Shown here: one piece after another, positions 32,413 through 40,788 of the stretch
How the letters are laid out: every line of letters starts with the position of its first letter
Position numbering within the stretch: position 1 is the first letter of the stretch
From: Bacteroidetes bacterium UBA1935
GTDB lineage: Bacteria > Bacteroidota > Bacteroidia > Chitinophagales > Chitinophagaceae
Reading direction: 5' to 3'
Assembly: GCA_002337045.1 (NCBI GenBank)
Contig: DDFF01000006.1
Span: 186,001-250,000 of the forward strand
Length of the DNA: 64,000 nucleotides
Position numbers and translations under genes: made by a program
The notes under the pieces: model-generated
Seen by the model: only the letters and a program-made list of their open reading frames with translations
Told to the model about the DNA's origin: nothing
The model's database searches: none

Positions 32413-34377
32413 TTATTTAGTTAGTTCTAAGTTAGTAACATTATTGCTTTTAACCGTAAAATTCACCACTGTTTCTTCTTCCATCTGCAAATTCGGGTTC
32501 TTTTTATAGCCTGCCTTATAAGAGCCAGGCAGTACTCTTAGTTTGATTGGTGTGCCGCTACCATCAATTTGCAATGTCAGGAAAATCCTGAATTTATCAC
32601 CGTATGGATAGTACAGATTCACTTTGCCCAGTGCAGTGCTGTTATCAACAATCAGGTCGCCTTCTTCAGGTATTACCAGATTATAGTCAGAACCTATCTC
32701 GTGGTAAATGGTTTTATTCCATGGTGGCAACGTATTTACCTTGATGTTGTATGTACCAGGTTCGTATTCCAGCTCTTTACTGGTTGGTTGTTGTACAGCA
32801 GCACTTGTAGCGTCAAAGCGTTTTGCAACTACGGCCACATAATCTGTCATCAGGCGTTTTGGGTTGCCGTCGTAAGAGAAGATGATGATACCGTTTTTGA
32901 TAGGTATAGTAATAGATGTATTCTCGTTGGCAGGGGTAGTAAAATCATAAATATGCTGGCTGCCAACTATATTCATATAATAGTAACCTGCGGGTACTTT
33001 TTGTGGTGTTGGTACGCCTGTAGCATTTACAGTACGTTGAAAGCGCATTACTTCCTTCTTTGTTTTAGGGTCCAGCAATGCTATGATAGGTGCAGAATCA
33101 TAGTTCTTTTCACCATCGCTGAAGTATACCTGTAGGGTAGTTTCACCTTTCTTTTCAGGTTCTGTTTTAGGCATTACAATAGCCTTCACTACCGGTGGTG
33201 GTGTTGTTGCGGGTTTTGTGGGTTTTAGTGCAGGTGCAGGTTTTATTGGTGTTGGTGCAGGTACTACTGGCTTCGGTGCAGGAGTATTTTGTACTACCAC
33301 TGGCGGCGGCGTTTCGCTTTTGAGTATTGCTGGTTTGAATGCAGGAATATTAACAGGTTGCAGCCCCTTTTCAATATAAAATATCTTAAAACTGCGATTA
33401 CTATTTACAACACGCATTTGTGTAATATCTGCTATAGGTACCAGTTTAGGTTGCGGCTCTTCATTGTCCTTTGTTCGGTCTGTCAGGTCTTTAGTAGGCT
33501 CTGCTTTTACCACCGGAGGTGTCACCACAGGTGGTTTGGTAATAGCAGGCTTTGGTTTTTCAGGTTCTTGTTTTTCAACAGGTTTAGGCTCTTGTTTAGC
33601 AACAATTTCAGGTTCTTTTTCTTGTGTTACTTTAAACTTTGGTATATCTACCTTCAGTGCGCTTGGTGCATTAACAATAGCCTCTTGCAGCAGCTTCTTA
33701 TCTATCTTCTGCATGATAAACATTTGCTGGTAAGCCTCCACTATTTTACCAACAGAAGGGCGAAAATCTTTCTCTGTTACTACAGGGAGAAATGTACCTA
33801 AACACTCATAACCCGATTTCAGTGACGGGTTATCAACAAGGCTCAGTATATATGGTTTGAATTCTATTTTCTTTTCCAGTAACTGCTTTACAACAGCACA
33901 TATATCACCACCACAGCTTTCAGCGCCATCAGTAACCAGTATCAGGCTGTAGGTATTCAGGTGCGGGCTTGCAAAGTCCCATTCAGCAGCTTCTTTCAGC
34001 GAGAATGCAATGGGAGATACACCTATGGCATGCAGGTTTTCGAGGCGTAGTCCCATTTGTTCAATATTATCTTTACTGAACATTACCTCCATCTTGGTAT
34101 CGTAGCAATTGTTTTGCTGAGAGGGATACTGGTGGCCGTATACACGCAGGGCAAATTCCACATCTTTATTCACCTTATACATGCTGTCCATCAAAGCCAG
34201 TATGATGCGCGATGCGGTATGAAAACGATTTTCACCGTTAGCCCATTCGTAGTTCATGCTCGAAGACCCATCGAGCAGAATAAGAATACGGGGTTGTTTT
34301 ACAATTTCTTTTTGTGCAAACAGTGTACCGCAATAAGACAATAACGCCAAAACCAGCAGGCTCTTAAAAAATCGCAT
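32413..34377 (-). CDS. Secreted von Willebrand factor A-domain protein
   Basis: This 654-residue protein has a signal peptide ending near GTLFAQ. The VWA domain starts at about residue 30, with the metal-ion-dependent adhesion site DGSSS (D36-S40, in LILLDGSSSMNYEW) and TDGAESCGGDICAVV later. Residues 255-410 are a long Pro/Lys/Val/Glu-rich linker (runs of KPEP and PPVVK) that could span the cell wall or periplasm. The C-terminal 230 residues are beta-rich with three to four PEGA-like repeats (VPAGYYYMNIVGSQ, LPGSYKAGY). The role is probably surface or envelope binding. It heads an operon with two acetyltransferase-like genes. Confidence 0.8.
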   Translation of the reverse strand: MRFFKSLLVLALLSYCGTLFAQKEIVKQPRILILLDGSSSMNYEWANGENRFHTASRIILALMDSMYKVNKDVEFALRVYGHQYPSQQNNCYDTKMEVMFSKDNIEQMGLRLENLHAIGVSPIAFSLKEAAEWDFASPHLNTYSLILVTDGAESCGGDICAVVKQLLEKKIEFKPYILSLVDNPSLKSGYECLGTFLPVVTEKDFRPSVGKIVEAYQQMFIMQKIDKKLLQEAIVNAPSALKVDIPKFKVTQEKEPEIVAKQEPKPVEKQEPEKPKPAITKPPVVTPPVVKAEPTKDLTDRTKDNEEPQPKLVPIADITQMRVVNSNRSFKIFYIEKGLQPVNIPAFKPAILKSETPPPVVVQNTPAPKPVVPAPTPIKPAPALKPTKPATTPPPVVKAIVMPKTEPEKKGETTLQVYFSDGEKNYDSAPIIALLDPKTKKEVMRFQRTVNATGVPTPQKVPAGYYYMNIVGSQHIYDFTTPANENTSITIPIKNGIIIFSYDGNPKRLMTDYVAVVAKRFDATSAAVQQPTSKELEYEPGTYNIKVNTLPPWNKTIYHEIGSDYNLVIPEEGDLIVDNSTALGKVNLYYPYGDKFRIFLTLQIDGSGTPIKLRVLPGSYKAGYKKNPNLQMEEETVVNFTVKSNNVTNLELTK

Positions 34378-34399
34378 CAGGCAAAGAATAATCTATTGG

Positions 34400-34407
34400 C
34401 AAACCTA
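34400..34407 (-). promoter_or_regulatory. -7 element upstream of the VWA gene
   Basis: On the minus strand TAGGTTTG matches TAnnTTTG and lies 22 nt before the ATG at 34377. The nearest TTG spacings (15 and 28 nt) are off, so it is only a partial promoter match. Confidence 0.35.
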
Positions 34408-34520
34408 CGCCAAATGCCCGAACAAACCCTACCCCCAATGGGGTATGATAATCAGATTTTAACACAGTTGTGTAAAAATCTATAAGTGTTATTCTGTTAT
34501 CGGTTCATTCACAAAATGCG

Positions 34521-34528
34521 TAACTTTG
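34521..34528 (+). promoter_or_regulatory. -7 element of korA
   Basis: TAACTTTG is a consensus -7 element 17 nt upstream of the ATG at 34546. Because it lies inside the longer frame that begins at GTG 34486, it excludes that upstream start. Confidence 0.55.
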
Positions 34529-34545
34529 CATCCATTTCTTTTTAT

Positions 34546-36390
34546 ATGTCAGTTTCTACGCAGGTTGTTGAAGATGTAGTAATAAAATTTGCTGGTGATA
34601 GTGGTGACGGTATGCAGCTTACAGGTAGCCAGTTTACCAACAGTACAGCCCTTTTGGGTAATGATCTTTCCACTTTCCCCGATTTCCCGGCAGAGATACG
34701 TGCTCCGCAGGGTACAGTACCGGGCGTTAGTGGATATCAGTTACACTTTTCGAGCAACCGTATATATACACCGGGCGATGCATGTGATGTGCTGGTAGCT
34801 ATGAATGCTGCCGCGCTGAAGGTAAATCTGAAATCTTTGAAGCCGGGTGGCATCATCATTGCCAATACAGATGGCTTTGATTCTAAAAACCTGCGCCTTG
34901 CCAACTATCCTGATAGTGTGAATCCGATAGAGGATAGTTCGCTGACCAATTACGAACTGCATAAAATAGATGTTACCAAACTTACGCGTGAGGCACTAAA
35001 GGATATACAACTAGGTACAAAGGAAAAAGACCGTGCAAAAAACATGTTTGTACTTGGCTTCCTGTATTGGTTGTACAACAGGGATATGGAAGTAACTATC
35101 TCCTTCCTGAAAGAGAAGTTTGGCAAAAAGCAGGAAATACTGGATAGCAATATCAAAGCACTGCAGGCAGGTTATAATTATGGCGATACTGTAGAAGCAT
35201 TTACTTCCCGCTATAAGGTGGAGAAGGCAAAACTACCAGCAGGTAAATACCGCAGCATAACCGGTAATACTGCATTGGCTTATGGTCTGATAGCCGCAAG
35301 CGACAGATCGGGTTTGCCGATGTTCCTCGGTACATATCCTATTACGCCGGCATCAGATATATTGCACGAGCTTTCCCGTTACAAAAATTTTGGTATCCGC
35401 ACATTTCAGGCAGAGGATGAGATAGCTGGTATTACGTCTGCAATAGGTGCCTCGTATGGTGGTAGTCTGGGTGTTACTACAACATCGGGCCCGGGTATGG
35501 CGCTGAAAACAGAAGCGATGGGCCTTGCGGTAATGCTGGAGATACCTTTGTTGATTATAAACATACAACGTGGCGGCCCTTCTACAGGATTGCCTACCAA
35601 AACAGAGCAGAGCGATTTGCTGCAGGCATACTATGGCCGCAATGGCGAATGCCCGATGCCTGTAATATCTGCCTCTACCCCAAGCGATTGCTTTGATGCA
35701 GCATACGAAGCAGTACGCATCGCAGTGCAGCACATGACGCCTGTGATATTGCTGAGTGATGGCTACATAGCTAATGGTGCAGAGCCTTGGCGTTTCCCGC
35801 AGTCGGCAGATTTGCAACCGATTGAGGTGAAATTCAAAACCACACTGGAAGAAGGGGAAGAAAAATTCATGCCATACAAACGCGATGAAAAACTGGTGCG
35901 CCCGTGGTCAGTTCCCGGTTCTGCAGGTTTAGAGCATCGCATCGGTGGCCTTGAAAAAGAAGACATATCGGGCAATATTTCTTACGACCCCGAAAACCAC
36001 CAGCATATGGTGAAAACCCGAGAGGCCAAAGTAGAAATGATTGCAGACTATATACCATTGCAAACACTGGACAGTGGTCCTGAAACAGGCGATGTACTGG
36101 TACTGGGCTGGGGTTCCACTTACGGCTCTATCAAGAGTGCGGTAACAGAACTGCAGGCAGCAGGCAAATCTGTAGCACATGCGCATCTGCGCCACATGCG
36201 TCCTTTCCCTAAAAATCTGGGAGAGATGCTGCAACGCTACAAGAAGGTGCTGATACCGGAAATCAATAACGGACAGCTTATCAAAATCATCCGCGATAAA
36301 TATCTGGTAGATGCTGTTGGCTTCAACAAGATAAAAGGTACACCTATTACAAGGGCAGAACTGGTGAGTGCCATCGGTGAGCTTTTATAA
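34546..36390 (+). CDS. korA: 2-oxoacid:acceptor oxidoreductase, gamma/alpha fusion
   Basis: This is the alpha-type subunit (614 residues from ATG 34546) of a 2-oxoglutarate- or 2-oxoacid:ferredoxin oxidoreductase. The gamma domain comes first (VVIKFAGDSGDGMQLTGSQF), followed from about residue 200 by the pyrimidine-binding alpha domain (GLPMFLGTYPITPASDILHELSRY, FQAEDEIAGITSAIGASYGGS, TTSGPGMALKTEAMGLA). It generates acyl-CoA, CO2 and reduced ferredoxin. The partner beta subunit (thiamine-pyrophosphate and Fe-S binding) normally follows, but here a terminator and a convergent TPR gene follow instead. The protein is intact. Confidence 0.9.
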   Translation: MSVSTQVVEDVVIKFAGDSGDGMQLTGSQFTNSTALLGNDLSTFPDFPAEIRAPQGTVPGVSGYQLHFSSNRIYTPGDACDVLVAMNAAALKVNLKSLKPGGIIIANTDGFDSKNLRLANYPDSVNPIEDSSLTNYELHKIDVTKLTREALKDIQLGTKEKDRAKNMFVLGFLYWLYNRDMEVTISFLKEKFGKKQEILDSNIKALQAGYNYGDTVEAFTSRYKVEKAKLPAGKYRSITGNTALAYGLIAASDRSGLPMFLGTYPITPASDILHELSRYKNFGIRTFQAEDEIAGITSAIGASYGGSLGVTTTSGPGMALKTEAMGLAVMLEIPLLIINIQRGGPSTGLPTKTEQSDLLQAYYGRNGECPMPVISASTPSDCFDAAYEAVRIAVQHMTPVILLSDGYIANGAEPWRFPQSADLQPIEVKFKTTLEEGEEKFMPYKRDEKLVRPWSVPGSAGLEHRIGGLEKEDISGNISYDPENHQHMVKTREAKVEMIADYIPLQTLDSGPETGDVLVLGWGSTYGSIKSAVTELQAAGKSVAHAHLRHMRPFPKNLGEMLQRYKKVLIPEINNGQLIKIIRDKYLVDAVGFNKIKGTPITRAELVSAIGELL

Positions 36391-36410
36391 TAACAGGTTT
36401 CAACATATTG

Positions 36411-36438
36411 AAACAGCCCCGAAACTTCGGGGCTGTTT
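36411..36438. terminator. Bidirectional terminator between korA and the TPR gene
   Basis: An 11-bp stem, AAACAGCCCCG / CGGGGCTGTTT around AAACTT, has A/T tracts on both sides, so it can end both the plus-strand korA and the minus-strand TPR transcript. The TPR stop codon is at its right edge. Confidence 0.8.
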
Positions 36439-37857
36439 TTATTTCTTTTTGTATTTGCTTATCAGGTCTGTAACAGAGGTGCGGCGGAGGTATTCGGGGT
36501 TCAGCTCTGTAAATACTTTCAATTTTGCCAGCGAGCCTTTCAGCCCTTTCTCCAGTTGCAGCATAGCTTCCTTACTCTTACCCAGTTCCAGCAGCAGTGC
36601 TGCGTGGTAGTAGTAAAAGTCGGGCTTATCGCCACAATGTTCGCGTGCTACTTCCAGTTGTGTCAGCCCCTCATCGTAGTAGCCTGATGCATATAAACCT
36701 TTAATGAGTGCAACCCATGTGCTCTTGTTGCCAGGTTTCAGGCGTACGGCATTCAGGTAGCAAACAAGTGCTTCGCTCTTAGCATCCATTTCCATCAGGC
36801 AGTTACCTATGGCCATGCAGTAAGAAGCATTGTCTTTATCAAGATGCAACGCAACGGAATAAGACTTTACGGCTTTCTCCCATTGTTTCTCACGTGCGTA
36901 GGTTTCACCTATTTTGTAGAAGATGGTATCATCTTCAGGACTCAACTGTGAAGCCTGACGGTAAAAGTGGCGTGCACGCTGATAGTTTTTTTGTTTCTCC
37001 CAGCAATAGCCCATCGCTTCAAAGATTACATCTTCGGGCTTAGCTATCTCCAGATGCTTTTCCAGTACTTCTATCGCTTTGTCATACCATTTCAGGCGCA
37101 TGAATGCGTCTGCCATATTTCGGTAGGCAAATTCAAATTTCTCATCTATAGCTACGCAATACTCGTATGCATCAATCGATTTTTCATACAGTTTCAAGCC
37201 CTGATACGCAGCACCCAAATTGAACCAGGCAAGTGCATTGAAAGGATCTTCTTCTGTAAGTTGTGCGTGCAGTGTTACGCTCTCTTCAAGGCGTTTGGTA
37301 AAGTCTGCCCAGAAGCAAATTTTCTGCAACGCTTCTTCATTGCGTTTATCTATTTTGATAACACGTTTAAGTGTATCGAATACGGCATCAAACTCTTCGC
37401 ATTCGTCATACACGTCAGAAAGCTCCAGTAGTATTTCTATTTTATCTCTGCCATTAAACTCTGCAGACTTTTGTTCCAGCCACATAGCGGCCTGATCGTA
37501 TTTAAACTGGCCAAGCAATATATCTGAACGCAGCAATGTAGCGTCAAGGTTATTAGGGTCGTTCTCTTCCACCTGGTCAAGCACTTTCAGTGCCTGTCCG
37601 TATTTCTGTGCCTGTGTCAGTATCTCTGCACGCAGCAGCATTATAGATGCAGAAAAAGGATAGTATGTACCGGCAATATCACATGCAAGCAATGCCTGCT
37701 CCTCATTACTGTTCTGGAAGTAAAATTCAATCACCCGCTCAAAATCATCTTCGTCAAGTATGGTAGATGATTCGCCTTTCTTCACCTCTTCGTATCGTTG
37801 CAGCAGTTCGTCCAGCGAGTCCATTTCATCATCTAAAAAATCATCATCTTCAAACAT
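36439..37857 (-). CDS. Tetratricopeptide repeat protein
   Basis: This 472-residue soluble protein is built of about nine TPR helical hairpins; typical units are FNALAWFNLGAAYQGLKLYEKSIDAYEYCV and DTIFYKIGETYAREKQWEKAVKSY. The N-terminus is strongly acidic (EDDDFLDDEMDSLDEL). It is probably a scaffold for protein-protein contact with no enzymatic motif. A complete promoter precedes it, and its transcript ends at the shared hairpin with korA. Confidence 0.85.
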   Translation of the reverse strand: MFEDDDFLDDEMDSLDELLQRYEEVKKGESSTILDEDDFERVIEFYFQNSNEEQALLACDIAGTYYPFSASIMLLRAEILTQAQKYGQALKVLDQVEENDPNNLDATLLRSDILLGQFKYDQAAMWLEQKSAEFNGRDKIEILLELSDVYDECEEFDAVFDTLKRVIKIDKRNEEALQKICFWADFTKRLEESVTLHAQLTEEDPFNALAWFNLGAAYQGLKLYEKSIDAYEYCVAIDEKFEFAYRNMADAFMRLKWYDKAIEVLEKHLEIAKPEDVIFEAMGYCWEKQKNYQRARHFYRQASQLSPEDDTIFYKIGETYAREKQWEKAVKSYSVALHLDKDNASYCMAIGNCLMEMDAKSEALVCYLNAVRLKPGNKSTWVALIKGLYASGYYDEGLTQLEVAREHCGDKPDFYYYHAALLLELGKSKEAMLQLEKGLKGSLAKLKVFTELNPEYLRRTSVTDLISKYKKK

Positions 37858-37874
37858 AGCAACTGTGTTTATAC

Positions 37875-37903
37875 CAAAGTTAACAAATAATAGTGCCAGT
37901 CAA
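37875..37903 (-). promoter_or_regulatory. Promoter of the TPR gene
   Basis: On the minus strand TTG (37903-37901), an 18-nt spacer and TAACTTTG (37882-37875) form a full Bacteroidota promoter. The -7 element ends 17 nt before the ATG at 37857, so the leader is short. Confidence 0.65.
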
Positions 37904-37956
37904 CAGTAGGGCGTGTTAAGGCAGTGTAAAAAATGCACAGGTTATCAACATACTAA

Positions 37957-37982
37957 AAAAGCCTCTCCGAAGAGAGGCTTTT
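37957..37982 (-). terminator. Terminator of the lipoprotein gene
   Basis: A perfect 11-bp stem (AAAAGCCTCTC / GAGAGGCTTTT) with loop CGAA is followed on the minus strand by TTAGTA. It ends the lipoprotein transcript about 22 nt after its stop codon. Confidence 0.8.
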
Positions 37983-38004
37983 GAATTTTATAAAGAGTTG
38001 ATAA

Positions 38005-38433
38005 TTATTGTTTTGCAGTTTGCAGATACAGGTAGCTGGTACCAAATTCGGCAGATTTTTCGATTGTAAATGGCCTTGTGCCAAATACCGTTTGCGAACG
38101 TATGATATCCCATCCCTTACCCATGAAGAAATAGTCGCCTACTTTCAGGTTTGTGAAGATTGCCATTGGCACACCATCTACATGTATTACCAGTGTAGAG
38201 TCATCATATTTATTGCCGACAGGTGTAACAGATGCGTTGTATTTTACATAAACCCAACCACTGTCCACATTCAGGCCGCTGTTTTGCATTACTACACGCA
38301 TAGTAGCCATACCACCTTTGCCTGCAACATAAACAGGAGCAGGTGTAGTAGATTGTGTCTTATCCTTGCAAGCGAACAGAGACAGCACGAGTGCTGAAGA
38401 AAGTAGCGCTTTACCTATCCAAGCTGATTTCAT
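38005..38433 (-). CDS. Small lipoprotein of unknown function
   Basis: This 142-residue protein has a lipoprotein signal peptide: KSAWIGKALLSSALVLSL, then the lipobox LFAC, with the lipidated cysteine at C22. The mature part is beta-rich (MATMRVVMQNSGLNVDSGWVYVKYN) and has no family that I recognise. An 8-residue Thr/Pro-rich spacer follows the Cys. It is a probable outer-membrane or periplasmic lipoprotein transcribed alone. Confidence 0.65.
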   Translation of the reverse strand: MKSAWIGKALLSSALVLSLFACKDKTQSTTPAPVYVAGKGGMATMRVVMQNSGLNVDSGWVYVKYNASVTPVGNKYDDSTLVIHVDGVPMAIFTNLKVGDYFFMGKGWDIIRSQTVFGTRPFTIEKSAEFGTSYLYLQTAKQ

Positions 38434-38509
38434 GTATTACAATGAGATTTTAACGAAAGTTGAAGATACAAAAACAGATTTTAAAATTGCTACTGTCGGG
38501 CTTATTAAA

Positions 38510-40000
38510 TTATTTAATGTTTACCTCTACCGGTATATTGCCTCTGCTTTCATTCCAGAGCCTATCCAGCGCGGTAACAACATAAGTACATTTTTTATAC
38601 TTGTTTGCATTAGCATCCAGATATTCCTTCTCGTTCTGCACAGATATTATCTTTTCTGCATTATTTGTATTTACGGGTTCTCCGTTCACAAATCTGTATA
38701 CAGCATACCGTACTTTTTCCTTACCCACGTGGCTCCATTGTAGTAAAGTACCCTCGTTTGATGGTACTGCCTTTACCATTGGAGCCACAGGTGCAGTGGT
38801 ATCCAGCCACTTCATTACCGGTGGAAAGGCATAATACCTGTTGTGGCTGATAACGCTGTCTTTTATAGGCACTGTCAGTTTATCGAAGATAGAAGCACTA
38901 TAGAACACATGGCTCGGGTTCTGTGCCGTACGCCTGATGTCCTGCATTTGCCACAACAGCTCGCGGGTGCCTACCCAGGGTCCTTTGCCTGCACCCACCA
39001 TGCGGTATACGCCAAGGCCGTAATATATATGCCTGCCATAGCTATGTGCTTCCCACCAAGGTAGCAACACATCAAAAGCAGCTGCACGGTGGTAATGCTC
39101 CCAATACAGTTGTGGCAACACATAGTCTACCCAGCCTTTGCGCATCCATTGCAGCACATCGGCATACAGGTCATCATAGCATGTTTGTCCGCCGCGGGTT
39201 GGTGAGCCTTCCGGGTCTTTAGATGCATTGCGCCAAACACCAAACGGACTGATGCCGAATTTTACATAAGGCTTTGCCTGTTTGATATTGGTATTAAGTA
39301 CCGATACAAAGAGATTTACATTATTCCTGCGCCAGTCATCTTTGCTCATGCCGCTGCCAAAGCGGCTATAGGAGCGGTTGTCACCAAATTCCTGCCCTGC
39401 TATGCGATATGGGTAAAAATAGTCGTCGAGGTGTATAGCATCTACATCGTAACGCTTTACTACATCCATAATAACAGATGTTACATATTCTCTTGCTTCG
39501 GGTACACCAGGGTCTATATAAGACTTGCCACCATAGCTTATTATCCAGTCCGGATGCCTGAAGGTGATGTGGCTATTCGGGTTGGGATTCTTTTTGCTAT
39601 CCGTCAAAGCACGGAAAGGATTGAACCAGGCATGAAATTCCATATTGCGCTTGTGTGCCTCTTCTATCATGAATTTCAGCGGATCGTAATATGGAAAAGG
39701 CGGTTGTCCCTGTCTGCCGGTCAGGTAACGGCTCCATGGCTCTTCGCCGCTTGGGTAAAATGCATCGGATGCCGGACGTACTTGTACTATCACAGCATTG
39801 CAGCCTAGTTTCTCCAGCTCGTTCAGCCTGTATATAAACTCTTGTTGTTGTTGTGTAGATGGCAGGCCGGGTTTTGAAGGCCAGTCTATATTAGAAACGG
39901 TAGCTATCCACGCAGCCCTGAATTCTCTTTTGGGCGACTGTGCCATGGATGAATATGTAAATAACAAAGCTGCTATCAGCAAGCTATGGTATATCCTCAT
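38510..40000 (-). CDS. GH10-like glycosyl hydrolase (GHL10/DUF187-type)
   Basis: The 496 residues start at ATG 40000, which gives a signal peptide ending LFTYSSMAQ; the longer frame upstream lacks one. The conserved N-terminal segment is EFRAAWIATVSNIDWPS, followed by LGCNAVIVQVRPASDAFYPS, HAWFNPFRAL, YDVDAIHLDDYFYPYR and KFGISPFGVWRN, the signature of the glycosyl hydrolase-like 10 family. Its expected role is the cleavage of a surface or environmental polysaccharide. A fibronectin-like region (APVAPMVKAVPSNEGTLLQWSHVG) follows at the C-terminus. Confidence 0.88.
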   Translation of the reverse strand: MRIYHSLLIAALLFTYSSMAQSPKREFRAAWIATVSNIDWPSKPGLPSTQQQQEFIYRLNELEKLGCNAVIVQVRPASDAFYPSGEEPWSRYLTGRQGQPPFPYYDPLKFMIEEAHKRNMEFHAWFNPFRALTDSKKNPNPNSHITFRHPDWIISYGGKSYIDPGVPEAREYVTSVIMDVVKRYDVDAIHLDDYFYPYRIAGQEFGDNRSYSRFGSGMSKDDWRRNNVNLFVSVLNTNIKQAKPYVKFGISPFGVWRNASKDPEGSPTRGGQTCYDDLYADVLQWMRKGWVDYVLPQLYWEHYHRAAAFDVLLPWWEAHSYGRHIYYGLGVYRMVGAGKGPWVGTRELLWQMQDIRRTAQNPSHVFYSASIFDKLTVPIKDSVISHNRYYAFPPVMKWLDTTAPVAPMVKAVPSNEGTLLQWSHVGKEKVRYAVYRFVNGEPVNTNNAEKIISVQNEKEYLDANANKYKKCTYVVTALDRLWNESRGNIPVEVNIK

Positions 40001-40037
40001 TGTATATATTGTAACGGATGCGCAGATTGGTAAAATA

Positions 40038-40045
40038 CAAATATA
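40038..40045 (-). promoter_or_regulatory. -7 element upstream of the GH10-like gene
   Basis: TATATTTG on the minus strand lies 37 nt before ATG 40000 and matches the consensus. No -33 TTG was found at the expected spacing. Confidence 0.35.
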
Positions 40046-40125
40046 TATTTTGTATCTCGTAAGATGATTATAAAAATGGCTGACCATCAACATGGCCAGC
40101 CATTATATTATAGTACCCGAGGGTA

Positions 40126-40695
40126 TTATTCTTCTGTTTTCTTTTTAGCCGCTTTTTTCTTTGGCTTTTCTTCGCCTTCAGCAGCAGGTTCTGCAGCTTT
40201 CTTTGCGCGAGATTTTTTAGCTGGTTTTTCTTCGGCAACTTCTTCTGCTACAGCAACAGTTTCAGCAGCAGGTGCAGCTTCTTCTTCAGCAGGTGCATTC
40301 AGGTATTCAAAATTCAGCAGGTCATTTGCTTTCAGAATTTCAAACCATTTCAGCATTTTCTTCATGTCGCTCACATACACGCGTTCTTCGTCAAACTCAG
40401 GGAAGATGCTTTTGAAATAACCCTTGATGCTATTGTTATCTGCAGACTTTGCATCTATAGGTTTAATGCTGTTTTCCTGATCTTTCATTTTCTGAAAAAC
40501 CTCATGCAGGCGCACGTTATCGCCTGTTGTATATACCTCAATGCTTTCCAGTGGGGTAACATTGTGCAGACGTGCAGAAATGAATTTCGTGCTCTTATCT
40601 GCAAGGTTGCGTACTATAGCACCATCGCTTTTAGTAGCAATCAAATGAAACAAACCGCCAATACCGGTTACTGCAACTATTTCTCTGTAGTCCAT
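40126..40695 (-). CDS. DUF5606 protein with lysine/alanine-rich tail
   Basis: This 189-residue Bacteroidota protein is conserved at the N-terminus (REIVAVTGIGGLFHLIATKSDG, YTTGDNVRLHEVFQKM) in the DUF5606 pattern. From residue 134 the sequence becomes disordered. It is first acidic and Ala/Glu-rich, then basic (EEKPAKKSRAKKAAEP, ending KPKKKAAKKKTEE), like histone H1 or bacterial HC1-type tails. It may bind nucleic acid or be an assembly factor. A TATTTTTG -7 element on the minus strand lies at 40718-40725, inside a hairpin. Confidence 0.8.
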   Translation of the reverse strand: MDYREIVAVTGIGGLFHLIATKSDGAIVRNLADKSTKFISARLHNVTPLESIEVYTTGDNVRLHEVFQKMKDQENSIKPIDAKSADNNSIKGYFKSIFPEFDEERVYVSDMKKMLKWFEILKANDLLNFEYLNAPAEEEAAPAAETVAVAEEVAEEKPAKKSRAKKAAEPAAEGEEKPKKKAAKKKTEE

Positions 40696-40708
40696 AATTT
40701 ATTAATAG

Positions 40709-40754
40709 AAAGGGGGGCAAAAATAAGGTTTTACACCAGTATTTGCCCCCTTTT
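40709..40754 (-). promoter_or_regulatory. Hairpin overlapping the DUF5606 promoter
   Basis: Read on the minus strand, GGGGGCAAATA and TATTTTTGCCCCCC form an imperfect long stem with a 14-nt loop. The -7 element TATTTTTG lies in its right arm. It sits between the SprB-repeat gene stop and the DUF5606 start and could serve as a terminator for the former or as control of the latter. Confidence 0.45.
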
Positions 40755-40788
40755 ATTTAAAAATATTATCTATTATGTCAGATGTCGA

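Noticed and set aside
34486..34545. GTG start giving a longer korA
   Set aside because: The segment contains the -7 promoter element, and family homology begins at MSVSTQVVED.
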